Below, piece by piece: positions 39,489 through 49,879 of a stretch of DNA of 52,197 bases. How positions within the stretch are numbered: position 1 is the first letter of the stretch; each line of letters begins with the position of its first letter. A program made the translations under genes and the position numbers. The stretch is from a virus, in IMG/VR virus record IMGVR_UViG_3300032322_000313, positions 1-52,197 of that record; one strand, written 5' to 3'. A model generated the notes under the pieces. It was not told the DNA's origin. It did not search any database and worked only from the letters and a program-made list of their open reading frames with translations.

Positions 39489-42131
39489 CTAAGAGAACGT
39501 TACCGTATCGGACACGCCAGCAGCGGTAACCGTGTAGATGTTAAAGCCACCTGATGTTGCGGAAGATGATGTTACGCCGCCAGAGAACGTCGCCGTGCGG
39601 GTGCTTGGAATCTTAATAACGACGATGCCGGAACCACCAGCAGGGGCAACAGCGACACGGTTAGTGCCTCCACCACCACCGCCCGTATTCGTGCCTCCCG
39701 CGCCACCCGTTCCATCTGAGTTTGTAGAACCTGATACTCCGTTATTAAGCGCAGAGGCACCGCCAGCGCCGCCCGATCCTGAGCCGCCTTGCGTTGACTT
39801 ACCGCCACCGCCGCCACCGCCGATACCGCCAGCACCACCATTACTACCATTGTTGTATGCGGAACCGCCGCCACCACCAGCCCAATAGAGCGAGGTGCCG
39901 CGAATAGAGTTCTCAATACCCGCACCACCTGCGCTGCCGTTGCCATCTGTGGCATTAGCGCCAGCGGCACCAGCGCCGCCACCGCCAGCACCAGAGTTCG
40001 TAAAGTTAGCGTTAGTCTCGTCGCCGCCCTTGTTCCCTTGACCGCTTGTTCCCGCACCACCAAGGTTTGTGCCGATGTTTTGATTAGAGCCAGCGCCACC
40101 GCCAGAGCCGCCAGAGTTACCGTCCGTGCTGGCACCAGTCGAACCGCCTCCACCACCGCCACCGCCGACAGGGATAAACGTCCTAAACTTACTAGTAGAT
40201 CCGTTGCTCCCTTGATCGTCTGATGTGGCTCCCGCTCCACCAGCGCCGACAGTGATCGCGTAGGGAAAAGACGGGAAACTTTGCACGCTGCCGGAAAGAA
40301 CTCCACCGCCGCCGCCGCCGCCAGCGTTATGAGCGCCGCCACCGCCGCCACCCGCGACGACAAGATACTCAGCAGTAAACAGATCAGCGTCAGCGAACAC
40401 ATACATGCGGTCATTCGCACCAGCAGCCGTCACCGTGTAAACACGATCAGACCCCGTAGTCGCAGACGATGAAGTCACACCATCCGTGAACAGAGCCGTG
40501 TGAGTGTTAGGGATACGGATGATGACAACACCAGAACCACCAGTACCGCCAGCCTGACCAGAACCAGACGAGGCATTACCAGCGCCGCCACCGCCACCAG
40601 TATTCGCCGTGCCAGCCGTACCAGGGGCAGCGGAGGAACCGCCTCCACCCGTGCCACCAGCACCCGGATTCGCGCCATTATCGCCAGCGCCACCGCCACC
40701 GCCACCGCCACGAGTAACGCTCGATCCCGTGATGGAAGATGCTAGTCCGTTACCGCCAGCGCCACCCGTGTTAATGCCGGGTGAATCTGCGCCGACTGCG
40801 CCAGCGCCACCGCCGCCGCCGCCAGCACCAGAACCAGTACCAGAACCGTCACCACCGTTAAAGCCTTGTGCGGTTGTGCCTACTCCGATTGCGCCGCTAG
40901 AACCAGCACCGCCACCGCCTCCAGCACCACCCGTGCCGCCAGTCAGGTTGTATCCGGCACCGCGCCCACCGCCGATAGAAGTGAACCCGGCTAGAGTGGA
41001 ATCGCTACCATTCACACCGCTGTTATTGCCGTTATCGGCAGCGCCACCAGCGCCACCAGCGCCCACCGTGACTTTGTAGGCGGTCCCTGTTCGCAGATAG
41101 AACGCGGGTTCAGCGGAGGTATTCCGTCCAGATGTAGCGCCGACAACGTTCGTTCGATAGCCGCCTGCGCCGCCGCCGCCTGCGTGCCAGCGTGCGCCAC
41201 CTCCACCGCCGCCGCCAACGATCAGGTAAGACGCCAGCACCAGCGCAGAGTTAGCGAAGAACGAAACCGTATCCGACACACCAGCAGCAGTAACCGTGTA
41301 AACCTTATCCGTGCCAGTAGTTGTCTCTGTGTAGGTTACGCCGCTAGTGAATACAGCCGTGAACGTGTTAGGGATACGGAGGATGACAAGACCGGAACCA
41401 CCAAGACCGCCGTTACTGTTGCCGACACCAGACGTAGAGCCGCCGCCACCACCGCCACCGCCCGTGTTCGCATCGCCTGCCTCACCAGGGGTTGCGTTAG
41501 ATGTTCGACCATCGCCACCGCCGCCAGAGCCACCGACCGAAGGCGTGCCGCCCTGACGACCACCGCCGCCACCACCCGCATAAGTAACTGACGTTCCGGT
41601 GATGCTACTTGCCGCGCCGTTGCCCCCATTACCAGAGCCAGAGCCAGCCACTCCGACCGCGCCAGCGCCACCGCCGCCACCGCCGCCGTAGTTACCTGTC
41701 GTTCCACCTACCCCACCGTTGTTGCCTTGACCGCTCGTGGCTGTGCCCCCGGCACCGCCAGTCCCGCCTACGTTGCCGCCACCGCCGCCGCCTGATCCAC
41801 CGTTGCCGCCAGTCGGGGTGCCGTCGAAAGCAAAGCGACCACCGCCGCCACCGCCAACCGCAGACGCACTAGAGCCAAAGGATGACGTGCTTCCTTGTCC
41901 TCCTGCGGCTGCCCCGGTGCCAGCAGAACCACCGCCACCAACAGTCACCGTGTAGGCACTCGCGGTTACTGCGCTAAAAGCGGAAGCCGATAGCAAACCG
42001 CCTGCGCCGCCGCCGCCACCGAAAGAGCCACCGCCGCCACCGCCAGCAACCACAAGGTATTGCAACGACAACGCGCTAGGCGCGATAGCACCCTGCGACG
42101 CAAGCGCCCCTAGAATCCGCAGAAGAGACAT
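39489..42131 (-). CDS. Glycine-rich triple-repeat tail adhesin, 880 aa
   Basis: Three repeats of about 280-300 residues each start with a YLVVAGGGGGG-type strand, continue with dense poly-glycine blocks and end with an IPNTxTA-(F/L)-(F/S)-GVT...YTVTAAG module. The glycine blocks (over 40% Gly) could form polyglycine-II helices as in known phage adhesins. It is likely the receptor-binding protein. The opposite strand shows long proline-rich open frames that are artefacts of this composition. Confidence 0.82.
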   Translation of the reverse strand: MSLLRILGALASQGAIAPSALSLQYLVVAGGGGGGSFGGGGGAGGLLSASAFSAVTASAYTVTVGGGGSAGTGAAAGGQGSTSSFGSSASAVGGGGGGRFAFDGTPTGGNGGSGGGGGGNVGGTGGAGGTATSGQGNNGGVGGTTGNYGGGGGGGAGAVGVAGSGSGNGGNGAASSITGTSVTYAGGGGGGRQGGTPSVGGSGGGGDGRTSNATPGEAGDANTGGGGGGGGSTSGVGNSNGGLGGSGLVILRIPNTFTAVFTSGVTYTETTTGTDKVYTVTAAGVSDTVSFFANSALVLASYLIVGGGGGGGARWHAGGGGAGGYRTNVVGATSGRNTSAEPAFYLRTGTAYKVTVGAGGAGGAADNGNNSGVNGSDSTLAGFTSIGGGRGAGYNLTGGTGGAGGGGGAGSSGAIGVGTTAQGFNGGDGSGTGSGAGGGGGGAGAVGADSPGINTGGAGGNGLASSITGSSVTRGGGGGGGAGDNGANPGAGGTGGGGSSAAPGTAGTANTGGGGGAGNASSGSGQAGGTGGSGVVIIRIPNTHTALFTDGVTSSSATTGSDRVYTVTAAGANDRMYVFADADLFTAEYLVVAGGGGGGAHNAGGGGGGGVLSGSVQSFPSFPYAITVGAGGAGATSDDQGSNGSTSKFRTFIPVGGGGGGGGSTGASTDGNSGGSGGGAGSNQNIGTNLGGAGTSGQGNKGGDETNANFTNSGAGGGGAGAAGANATDGNGSAGGAGIENSIRGTSLYWAGGGGGSAYNNGSNGGAGGIGGGGGGGKSTQGGSGSGGAGGASALNNGVSGSTNSDGTGGAGGTNTGGGGGGTNRVAVAPAGGSGIVVIKIPSTRTATFSGGVTSSSATSGGFNIYTVTAAGVSDTVTFS

Positions 42132-42134
42132 AAC

Positions 42135-42512
42135 TCAGTCAATGCTCCCAATGGCGATCCAAGTATTCGACGCCGACTTAAACAACTGCGCCGCCGTATA
42201 CGCGCCAGTCAGGGAAACCGCGCTACCCGAACCCACCGTAGAGTTCAGCGTCACCAGTGAAGCGCCTTGGATCGTGACGGAGGCGTTACCTCCTGAGAGG
42301 ACGCCGATAGTTGTCCCGGTAACGAACGACGCGGAGGACTCAGCCGGGATCGTGACCGTCTGCGCGACGCTACCGGACAGCAGCACAACCTTCCCCGCAT
42401 CCGTCAGCGCGAGCGTGTATGCGGAGGCAGTCTGCTGGTTCACAGTAGGCGCGTTAATAGCGTTATTGAGGTTCGCGGCGGTGAGAACTTCACCGGGAAC
42501 AAACTGAGCCAT
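42135..42512 (-). CDS. Tail fibre-like protein, 125 aa
   Basis: MAQFVPGEVLTAANLNNAIN is a common N-terminal attachment sequence of phage fibre proteins; the rest is Thr/Ser/Val-rich beta (VTIPAESSASFVTGTTIGVL). It probably links the tail tip to the glycine-rich adhesin encoded next. Confidence 0.78.
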   Translation of the reverse strand: MAQFVPGEVLTAANLNNAINAPTVNQQTASAYTLALTDAGKVVLLSGSVAQTVTIPAESSASFVTGTTIGVLSGGNASVTIQGASLVTLNSTVGSGSAVSLTGAYTAAQLFKSASNTWIAIGSID

Positions 42513-42528
42513 GAGGACTTTCCTTCCG

Positions 42529-44442
42529 TCAGAATCCGAGTTTACTAGAGTTCAGCACACCGAACGCAGGACTATCCAGAACGAATCCTGGGGAGGCGTC
42601 CGACAGGTCAAGCGTCATCCGATGATCGCTTGGAGTAATAGAGTGCTCTAACGCATCCACCGTCAGGTAACGGTCGATAGGTAGCCCCACCCCTTGTGGC
42701 GTGAACGTCACCCGCACAACGTCACCCAAGTCCAGCGAGAACACCTCTGACCTTTGGCTGATCGTCAACATGCCTACGTCTACCGTGATCCGGTCAATGC
42801 GAATCTTAGGCTCCGCGTACTCCTGCACGATCCACGTTGCCAGAGTCTCTGCCTGTTCGTCGCTAGATAGCAGACTGTCCTGCAACTGGTAGGCGATAAC
42901 GCCGTACTCGTCCACGCTATCCTGACTCGTTACCGTGATAAGCGACCCACCCACCCGGTTAATCGTCACCTGATTCCTGACGTTATCCACCCCGTAGTCA
43001 ATGGACACATCCACGAACGGGATATCCCCCGTATCAGAGAACGTCACGCCCGTCAGCGTTTGCGCCGTCGCGCGTGAACGGAACCTCAGAACCCCCGCCC
43101 CGTCAATGAACAACGCGCCCGGCTCCGCAGACTCCACCTGTTGCAAGTATTGGAGCGTGTTCACGGGCTGCGGATCAGTAGTTCCCCCAATGTCCTGCGC
43201 CCCCAACGTCGCCGCGCCCGTGTCAATCGCACGCGAACCCGCAGGCCACCCCACTTCTGTCAAGTCCAGAACCCGCTCTACGCGCTCACCGCTAGTTTCG
43301 GCAGGCACACTCACCGGGTTAATGAGCGTTTGGGCTAGGCGAGTGAAACCGTCAGCCCCGCGAACCGTCGCCGTCGAATCGTTATTGAGTGAGAACTGGT
43401 AATCCCAATCCTCCACAAGCCCCGTGAACACCGCGCCACCGTCAAGCGTGATCTGCATCTCCTTGCGCGGCTTAACGCTAGGGAAGTACGGGGAACCCGT
43501 CCCCGGAATCCCGTACACAAGATTAGACGTACTGTTATTGGGGGTGCCGTTCCATGACGTAGACGCTGACAGGATCGTGCCGTCAGCAGCCCCACCATCA
43601 AAGTACGGCAACACGGTACTACCTGTCTCGCACAACACCGCGTCCACACGGAACTGAGAACTCGTGCCGCCTGCGAGCGACGCGCTCCCCAACTGCCCCA
43701 ACACCGGATCATCCAACGTGAACCGTTGCGGAGTCTCGTCAGCGCCGAACGCCACAACAATATCTGCGACGCTCGCGCCCGTAGTGATGACGGATGAGAT
43801 GCGTTCCCAATCCGCGATAGTTGCCTGAGCGGGAGGGATAAGACCGGACGGCGACGCACTGAAACCGACAGTACCCGCCACGCCATTAGTCGTGTCTTTC
43901 GTTGCCAGGAATACGCCAGCACCCGACACCGGATACACATAGCCACTAACGATAAGCGTCGTATTCGCCGGAAGTCCGGTCAGGATCGTGTGGAAACCTT
44001 GACTGGCAGACGTATCACCCGTCGTCACAAGCGCAGCAGCAGCCCCAAACGCAGACACCGCAGTAGTTCCAAGCGACGCACCCGCCGTAGTGAAGTCAGT
44101 AGCCGACGCAGACCAGCCCGTAGTGTCCACTTCGAACGACGGATTAGGTACATAGTTAAGGCGAGTCGCAGTCTCAATCGCGTTACTAGGATCGTACTGG
44201 CGTTCCCTATTCGCCAGCACCACGTTAGCCGTTCCAGTCTCAAACTTATCCAACTGCCATGAACGACCACGCCGCACCTGGACAGACCGAACATCCTCAG
44301 TAACATCCGTCAGAACATCGCCAGCGAGAACATACGTCGTGTTATCTAACTCGCCTTTCACGGCATCGTTGAGAGTGAAGAAGTTTCCCTGCCCTGATAC
44401 GGATAGATCGAATGCAATGAAGACTTTCGTGTCGGCTCTCAT
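42529..44442 (-). CDS. Minor tail protein with carbohydrate-binding-like insert, 637 aa
   Basis: Next to the tape measure. N-terminal SVQVRRGRSWQLDKFETGTA and ANRERQYDPSNA are typical of siphovirus tail-tip proteins; a CBM4/9-like segment (YVPNPSFEVDTTGWSASA) suggests sugar binding; the C-terminal half is beta-rich. It probably forms the distal tail structure. The start overlaps the tape measure stop by 4 nt. Confidence 0.8.
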   Translation of the reverse strand: MRADTKVFIAFDLSVSGQGNFFTLNDAVKGELDNTTYVLAGDVLTDVTEDVRSVQVRRGRSWQLDKFETGTANVVLANRERQYDPSNAIETATRLNYVPNPSFEVDTTGWSASATDFTTAGASLGTTAVSAFGAAAALVTTGDTSASQGFHTILTGLPANTTLIVSGYVYPVSGAGVFLATKDTTNGVAGTVGFSASPSGLIPPAQATIADWERISSVITTGASVADIVVAFGADETPQRFTLDDPVLGQLGSASLAGGTSSQFRVDAVLCETGSTVLPYFDGGAADGTILSASTSWNGTPNNSTSNLVYGIPGTGSPYFPSVKPRKEMQITLDGGAVFTGLVEDWDYQFSLNNDSTATVRGADGFTRLAQTLINPVSVPAETSGERVERVLDLTEVGWPAGSRAIDTGAATLGAQDIGGTTDPQPVNTLQYLQQVESAEPGALFIDGAGVLRFRSRATAQTLTGVTFSDTGDIPFVDVSIDYGVDNVRNQVTINRVGGSLITVTSQDSVDEYGVIAYQLQDSLLSSDEQAETLATWIVQEYAEPKIRIDRITVDVGMLTISQRSEVFSLDLGDVVRVTFTPQGVGLPIDRYLTVDALEHSITPSDHRMTLDLSDASPGFVLDSPAFGVLNSSKLGF

Positions 44443-47400
44443 CCCGTGACCTTCACCGGAATGGGACCGTTACGCCTTTCGTATCTGCGCAGGGAGTCCA
44501 CGATCTGGCGTCCAACATCATCACCGTTCGTGCCCATGCCAGCGTTTACGGTCACGTTGATTACTGTCCCTGCCGCGCCACCGCCACGCGCACCCATCGC
44601 AGGCACGGTACCCAACTGGTTATTCGGGATGATATTGCCGTTGAACCCTGGCACGAACAGTTCCGGTCCACGCTCACCCACGAGATACGCGGTACGCGCA
44701 GCCACGGGTCCACCCATAGCACGCTTAGGGATCTTCGCCGCAGGAGGCGGAGTCACAGGCATCACAGCCTGATACACCGTCTGCACCGTTACGGTCGCGG
44801 TGCGTGTAAGTGACGCAGCCAACTGATCCATGAGGGTGTTTAGTTTCTTGTACACCGCAGGATACTTCTTCTGGAACCCTTCCAGCAGTTTCTCTCCGGC
44901 CTTCACTCCCGCTTCCGCGCTCCTCGTGGCGGTCGTGTTCAGCATCGTGAGGATCTTCTCCTCAATCTGTGCTGCCACCGCATCCATCTGCGCCTGCAAG
45001 TCAGCGGCCTTCGTCTCCAACTCAGACTTCTTCTTGTTGTATTCCGTGTCAATTAGCGTGAGTGCAGCCTGCCGCTCAGTACGCAACTTATCCAGTTGTG
45101 CGCGAGCAGCCGCTAGTTCCTTATCCCGCAGAGCGTTAGCGTCATCTAGCGCCTTCTGTGCGGCGTCACGCGCAACCTCCAGCGGGGTGACGATGGCCTG
45201 CTGCTGTGCGATAGCGGCATCGTGCCACTGGGCGGAGGCATACTTCCCGAAGTTCTCAGCCTCCGACAGCAACTGAGTCTGGACAGAGTTGATCGCCGTG
45301 ATGTCCTCTTGTGAACCAGCAGCGAGAGCAGCAGCGGCTTCACCAGCGCCGGACACACCAGCAGATACGAAGTCCTGAACCAGCGACGGATCCAGGCCAC
45401 GCTGCATCAGCGTCTTGATGTTACGGGAGAAGTCACGGACCGCCGCGAGGCGCTCCTCCAGCGTCTGCCGGATAGCGGCAGGACCGCCACCAACTTCCAG
45501 TTCACGCTCCAGGGTTACCGTGATGCCGTCAGCAAGGCGCTTCGTTTCCCGCACGATCTGCTTGGATGCGGAACGCGACTGGAACGTCAGGCTGTTCACG
45601 AACGAGCGGAACCCGGACTTGATCTGCCCGACGAACTCGTCACGCTGCGTGATGAGCCGCTGAAGTACCGCGTTCTCCTTATCGAACGCTGCCGTTGCGT
45701 TCTTTAGCGCAGCCTCCAGGCCAGGGATCGCCGCAGCCCAACGATCCTCAATCGCCTTGATGTTCTCCTCTGCCTTCTTCTCGGCAGCATCATAGAAAGC
45801 GTTAGTATCAGCGATGGACTTCTGGTAATCCTGCTCCAGAGTCTCCAACTCCTGCATAACCGTGTCGTACTGCTCGCGCAGTTGCACCGCCTGCTGAGTG
45901 AGTTTCCGCAGTTCACCGATGGTGGCCTGCATCTCCTTACGGTTACGGGCAGCAGCCTTTGCCCCCACGATAGACGCGTCCGTGAGAACGGAGTATGCCT
46001 GCTTCACTTGCGACTGTAGGGTTAGGAACCCGTCAATCACGCTATCTATGTCGGCTTCACTACCGAACATCTCAGAGATCTGGGACTGGCGACCGAACGG
46101 GCGAGCGACCAGTGCACCCAGGGAAGTGAATGCCTCACCCGCATACTGCACTTTCTCGTTAATGCGGTCAATCGCTTGCCCGAGTTCTAGCAGTGCAGCG
46201 AGCGCCTGCTTATTATCCTTGATGAACTTTTCGGCACCCTTAACACCGAGTTGCGCTTCCAGCGGTGTCTTGGTGGGAATGGATCCGAAGATCTCGTTGA
46301 TCGCAGCAGCGACAGAACCACCACTCTCGCGCAGCGAAGTGGCGAAAGCCTCTGCCATACCCTTCGCCAGTTTCCTGCTCTCACCCTTCGCCTTCGGGAT
46401 GATGCTCGTAATAGCACGGATTAGGGTTGGTGACATGCGTAGCCACCCCATCGCGACACCGCGCACCATATCGTCGCCCGTCCTGGCGAACAGGCGCGAC
46501 GGCGACTGTGACTCTGCTGCTGCATCGGCAGCAGCCTTCGCCTGAGCGATAACCCTAGCGACGGCAGCCTGAACGATCGGGCTGGAAGCCTGGATACCGT
46601 TAGCGAGGCCGGATCCGATGGACTTACCCGTCAGTTGTCCGTTGTTGAAAGCGGTCGGGCGGAGCGCCGTCGTGCCGCTCTTGATGATGCCTGCCAGTTG
46701 CGGTTCCAGCGTAAGCCCCAACTGCTCCTTCGCTGCATTACTCGCGCCAGTAGCCAGACGCTCCATAGCGTCGGCGGTCATCGGTGCGCCAGCCTTCACC
46801 GACTTATCGAACGCTTTCTCAACCTCAGTCTTGAAATTAGTGTCACCGACAGCCTTAGCCGCACTACGCATGATGTCGGAAACGCTGGCAGGCAAATCCT
46901 CCATGGAGCCGAGGAACGCCTCAATATCCTTGGGCTTAATGCCGCTTGCGCGTAGTGACGCGACAATCTTAATAAGTTCGCCAGTAAAGATTGCGCGCTG
47001 CGTGGGGATATCATCCGAAAGCGACTGCGCGGCTTGTGCTGACTGTTCGAAAGCATCGACGACAGCGGCACGGAAATCACGGGCCTTAGGTGTTTGGCCC
47101 ATGAGATTACTACCGAACTCAACGGATGCCGCTCCCAGATTGTCGATAGCCTCCGCTGCCGCATCAACCGCGCTGATCTGCCCGGTCGTGACAAGCCACG
47201 AATCATATTCCTGCTTCATGAAATCAAGTTGGGTGACTGCGTTACCCGCAGCATCCGTAACAGTATTGACCGCTCCCGCGAGTGCCTGAGTCGGACCGAT
47301 AGCGTTACCTGCTGCGATAGCAGACTGCACAGTTGCAGAGGTCATCGCGGACTCTGCCGTTGCAGCACGATTCGCTGAGATCTCACGAGCGGCTGCGGCC

Positions 47401-49274
47401 TGATTACCCGCCTCAATCGTCTGCGAGACCGCGTTGCGCGTGATATCCAACTGAGCGATAAGGTCGCTCGCGCCCATACGGTGCGTGTACCACCAGTCAG
47501 AGTTGCGGAACTCCACCATGCGTGAGCGAATATCGTCGAAGGCTTGCCCACCCGAGACAACACCATCGACAAGTTCTGCCATGCTGATGCCGTAATCTTC
47601 CAGAGCAGCGATATTCTCGGGGCCGAATGCCTCCATGAGTTGTGCGGCAACCGCCTCGACACCCATATCTGTTAGCGACTGGCGTGTGAGATCAACTTGA
47701 TCTTTAAGTTCCCCAACGATCTGCTCTGTAGCACGCGATGATGCGCCGAATGCTTCGAACGCGATGGCTGCACCAGCGAGAGCCCAACCGATAGGCCCGA
47801 TGGATGCGAGGAATCCCTTGGCTGCGGCACCCATTGTGCGGAATGCCCCGGCTACGCCAGCGCCAGCGACACGCGCCCCGGCAGCCATACCGCCCATCGT
47901 TGTCGTTGATGCAGCCATAGCCGCGCGGACCTGAGCCGCCATCGTGGTTGCAGAGGTGCCGATCTGACGGAACGACGCGACCATGCGGGTACGTGTACCT
48001 TCGGTGCGCGTGGCAAGCATCGTGAACGATGCCATAACCTTGCCGCTAACCCACAGAATCGGTCCGAGTGCCGCCGCGATAGCACCAGCACCAACGATCA
48101 ACTGCTGCATCGGCTTCGGCAAAGTCAAGAAAGCATCAGTAATAGTCTTGATCGCGTTAGCGAGCACCTGGAATGTTGGTGCCAGATTCTCACCCACGAC
48201 AAGCGCGGCGGTTTCCAGCGACCCCTTCAACTGCTCCAACGTGCCAGCCGTACCCGACATACGGGCATTCGCTAGTTCCTGCGCGGCTCCGAGTTGATTA
48301 GTCCCATCAATGTATGTCTGGATCCCATTGGCACCCTCGTTCATCAGAACGGTTGCAGCGCGAGTCGCATCGGCACCGAACACGGTCGTGAGCGCCTGCA
48401 CCTTCTGAGCCTCGGTCAAGCCGCCGAGTTGCCGTTGCAGGATCGCAGCGATCTCAGTAATGCTCTTGAATGATCCGTCAGCGTTCGTGAAGTTTAGGCC
48501 GAGTTCCTGCATTGCAGTTGCAGCCTCGTTCGTGCTAGGAACAAGTCGCATAAGCATCGTCTTAAGCGATGTGCCAGCGTCAGATCCCTTAATGCCAGCG
48601 GCATCGAACGCGGCAAGCGTGGCGACAGTTTCCTGCAACGACAGGCCAGCGTTAACGGCACCCGGTCCGACCTGTCTGAGCGCAGAGGTCAACGATTCGA
48701 CTGACGCGGTTGATGCGTTTGCGCCACCAGCCAACGCATCAGCGATGAGGGATGCTTGATCTGCCTCTAGTCCGAAGGTTGCCATAGCGTTAGCGACTGT
48801 TACTGCGGCATCGCTGAGTGCCATACCTTCTGTGGCTGCGAGCGCCATTGTCGCAGCGAGTCCACCACCCGTAATCTGTGCAGGGGTGAAGCCTGACTTG
48901 GCGAGATCCACCATCGCGTTAGCGGCTTCGCCTGCCGAGTAAACCGTGTCAGCGCCCATCTGCATCGCATACGCGCCGAGTTGCTGAACCTCGTTAGCGG
49001 CAGCCCCAGAAACCACGCCAAGCGTGTTCATGGAAACTTCGAAATCCTTCTGAGTGTTAATCGCAACAACACCCAAGGCCGCGAGAGGAGCGGTAATACC
49101 CAACGTCATCTTCTTGCCAACATCGGAAACCGTGTTGCCAAGCATTACCATGCGCTGCGAAAGCGCTTCGGTGGAATCCCCTGCCTGCTGGAACGACTGC
49201 TTTAGCGCAGCCATCTTCGCCTGGACGTCGCTAATGTCCGCTGTAAACTTCGCGACAACATTAGCGGCAGCCAC
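44439..49274 (-). CDS. Tape measure protein, 1611 aa
   Basis: The N-terminal region (PhageMin_Tail/TIGR01760-like: FEVSMNTLGVVSGAAANEV, DTVYSAGEAANAMVDLAKSG) is followed by helical and coiled-coil parts and a typical C-terminus (AMGGPVAARTAYLVGERGPE, then LFVPG). At about 1.5 A per residue the tail would be near 240 nm. GTG start at 49274 overlaps the end of the GT chaperone frame by 5 nt. Confidence 0.95.
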   Translation of the reverse strand: MAAANVVAKFTADISDVQAKMAALKQSFQQAGDSTEALSQRMVMLGNTVSDVGKKMTLGITAPLAALGVVAINTQKDFEVSMNTLGVVSGAAANEVQQLGAYAMQMGADTVYSAGEAANAMVDLAKSGFTPAQITGGGLAATMALAATEGMALSDAAVTVANAMATFGLEADQASLIADALAGGANASTASVESLTSALRQVGPGAVNAGLSLQETVATLAAFDAAGIKGSDAGTSLKTMLMRLVPSTNEAATAMQELGLNFTNADGSFKSITEIAAILQRQLGGLTEAQKVQALTTVFGADATRAATVLMNEGANGIQTYIDGTNQLGAAQELANARMSGTAGTLEQLKGSLETAALVVGENLAPTFQVLANAIKTITDAFLTLPKPMQQLIVGAGAIAAALGPILWVSGKVMASFTMLATRTEGTRTRMVASFRQIGTSATTMAAQVRAAMAASTTTMGGMAAGARVAGAGVAGAFRTMGAAAKGFLASIGPIGWALAGAAIAFEAFGASSRATEQIVGELKDQVDLTRQSLTDMGVEAVAAQLMEAFGPENIAALEDYGISMAELVDGVVSGGQAFDDIRSRMVEFRNSDWWYTHRMGASDLIAQLDITRNAVSQTIEAGNQAAAAREISANRAATAESAMTSATVQSAIAAGNAIGPTQALAGAVNTVTDAAGNAVTQLDFMKQEYDSWLVTTGQISAVDAAAEAIDNLGAASVEFGSNLMGQTPKARDFRAAVVDAFEQSAQAAQSLSDDIPTQRAIFTGELIKIVASLRASGIKPKDIEAFLGSMEDLPASVSDIMRSAAKAVGDTNFKTEVEKAFDKSVKAGAPMTADAMERLATGASNAAKEQLGLTLEPQLAGIIKSGTTALRPTAFNNGQLTGKSIGSGLANGIQASSPIVQAAVARVIAQAKAAADAAAESQSPSRLFARTGDDMVRGVAMGWLRMSPTLIRAITSIIPKAKGESRKLAKGMAEAFATSLRESGGSVAAAINEIFGSIPTKTPLEAQLGVKGAEKFIKDNKQALAALLELGQAIDRINEKVQYAGEAFTSLGALVARPFGRQSQISEMFGSEADIDSVIDGFLTLQSQVKQAYSVLTDASIVGAKAAARNRKEMQATIGELRKLTQQAVQLREQYDTVMQELETLEQDYQKSIADTNAFYDAAEKKAEENIKAIEDRWAAAIPGLEAALKNATAAFDKENAVLQRLITQRDEFVGQIKSGFRSFVNSLTFQSRSASKQIVRETKRLADGITVTLERELEVGGGPAAIRQTLEERLAAVRDFSRNIKTLMQRGLDPSLVQDFVSAGVSGAGEAAAALAAGSQEDITAINSVQTQLLSEAENFGKYASAQWHDAAIAQQQAIVTPLEVARDAAQKALDDANALRDKELAAARAQLDKLRTERQAALTLIDTEYNKKKSELETKAADLQAQMDAVAAQIEEKILTMLNTTATRSAEAGVKAGEKLLEGFQKKYPAVYKKLNTLMDQLAASLTRTATVTVQTVYQAVMPVTPPPAAKIPKRAMGGPVAARTAYLVGERGPELFVPGFNGNIIPNNQLGTVPAMGARGGGAAGTVINVTVNAGMGTNGDDVGRQIVDSLRRYERRNGPIPVKVTG

Positions 49275-49277
49275 AGG

Positions 49278-49822
49278 TTACCTACCCTTCTTTGCCTTCT
49301 TCGCGGCTTGCTCTTGCTCCCAAACCCGAAGATGCTCCAACGCGATCCATTCCGTTAACTCTGCGGAAGTGAGAGGACGGTGGCCTGGACTGCCGTAAAG
49401 GAGTTCATCCACCGTCCTCCCCAACCTCTGCGCTAGTTCGAAGATGAATCGTCTTTCTGCGACTTGGAGGAATCTTTTCCCGCCGCATCCTGCTCGTCCT
49501 TGCCGATACCGGAGAGGCGAAGCCCCACGTTCGCCAGTCGCTCAACTGCCGCGCTGGACTTAGCGAGGATCGCGTCCTTGTCAGCGGTGGTGAACACGGG
49601 CTCGTTGCTGTCGGGGTCGTAGGTGCATGACACGACAACGTCGGGGTACACGATGCTCATATTGACCTGCTGTGTGGTCTGGTCGAAAGCGTTCTGCATC
49701 AGAGTGATGCGGTCGCCTGCGCTCATTCCACGAACGAGAACATCAACGCCCCACTCAGGGATATTCACAACCTCGGTCGGGATATCCTGTGCGGCGAAGA
49801 TCTTGTCACGCAGATTAGCCAT
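49278..49822 (-). CDS. Tail assembly chaperone GT by -1 frameshift
   Basis: The 0-frame gpG-like gene runs from 49822 to 49433 (129 residues). At GGGAAAA (plus-strand TTTTCCC, 49475-49481) a -1 slip after codon 116 opens a 65-residue extension with IFELAQRLGRTVDELLYGSP and TSAELTEWIALEHLRVWEQE, the conserved gpT pattern. The fusion of about 181 residues ends at 49278. Both products coat the tape measure during tail assembly. The slippery site and frame were read directly. Confidence 0.9.
49433..49822 (-). CDS. Tail assembly chaperone G, unshifted
   Basis: The 129-residue product (NIPEWGVDVLVRGMSAGDRI, SAAVERLANVGLRLSG) with an acidic/Lys tail (KSQKDDSSSN) is the short chaperone form. The start is preceded by AAGGAG. 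Most ribosomes stop at 49433; a minority shift to make GT. Confidence 0.88.
   Translation of the reverse strand: MANLRDKIFAAQDIPTEVVNIPEWGVDVLVRGMSAGDRITLMQNAFDQTTQQVNMSIVYPDVVVSCTYDPDSNEPVFTTADKDAILAKSSAAVERLANVGLRLSGIGKDEQDAAGKDSSKSQKDDSSSN
49475..49481 (-). other. Programmed -1 frameshift slippery site GGGAAAA
   Basis: GGGAAAA on the minus strand is read as G GGA AAA in the G frame, a canonical XXXYYYZ heptamer. The -1 frame stays open for 65 codons beyond it. Confidence 0.85.
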
Positions 49823-49879
49823 TACCGTTACTCCTTTGATTGGTCCACATGGGAACGTGGAAAGTTACTGAACCGTTTG

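Noticed and set aside
39538-41955. Long proline- and arginine-rich plus-strand open frames
   Set aside because: They are antisense shadows of the glycine-rich adhesin: GGN codons read as CCN on the other strand. No SD or family match.
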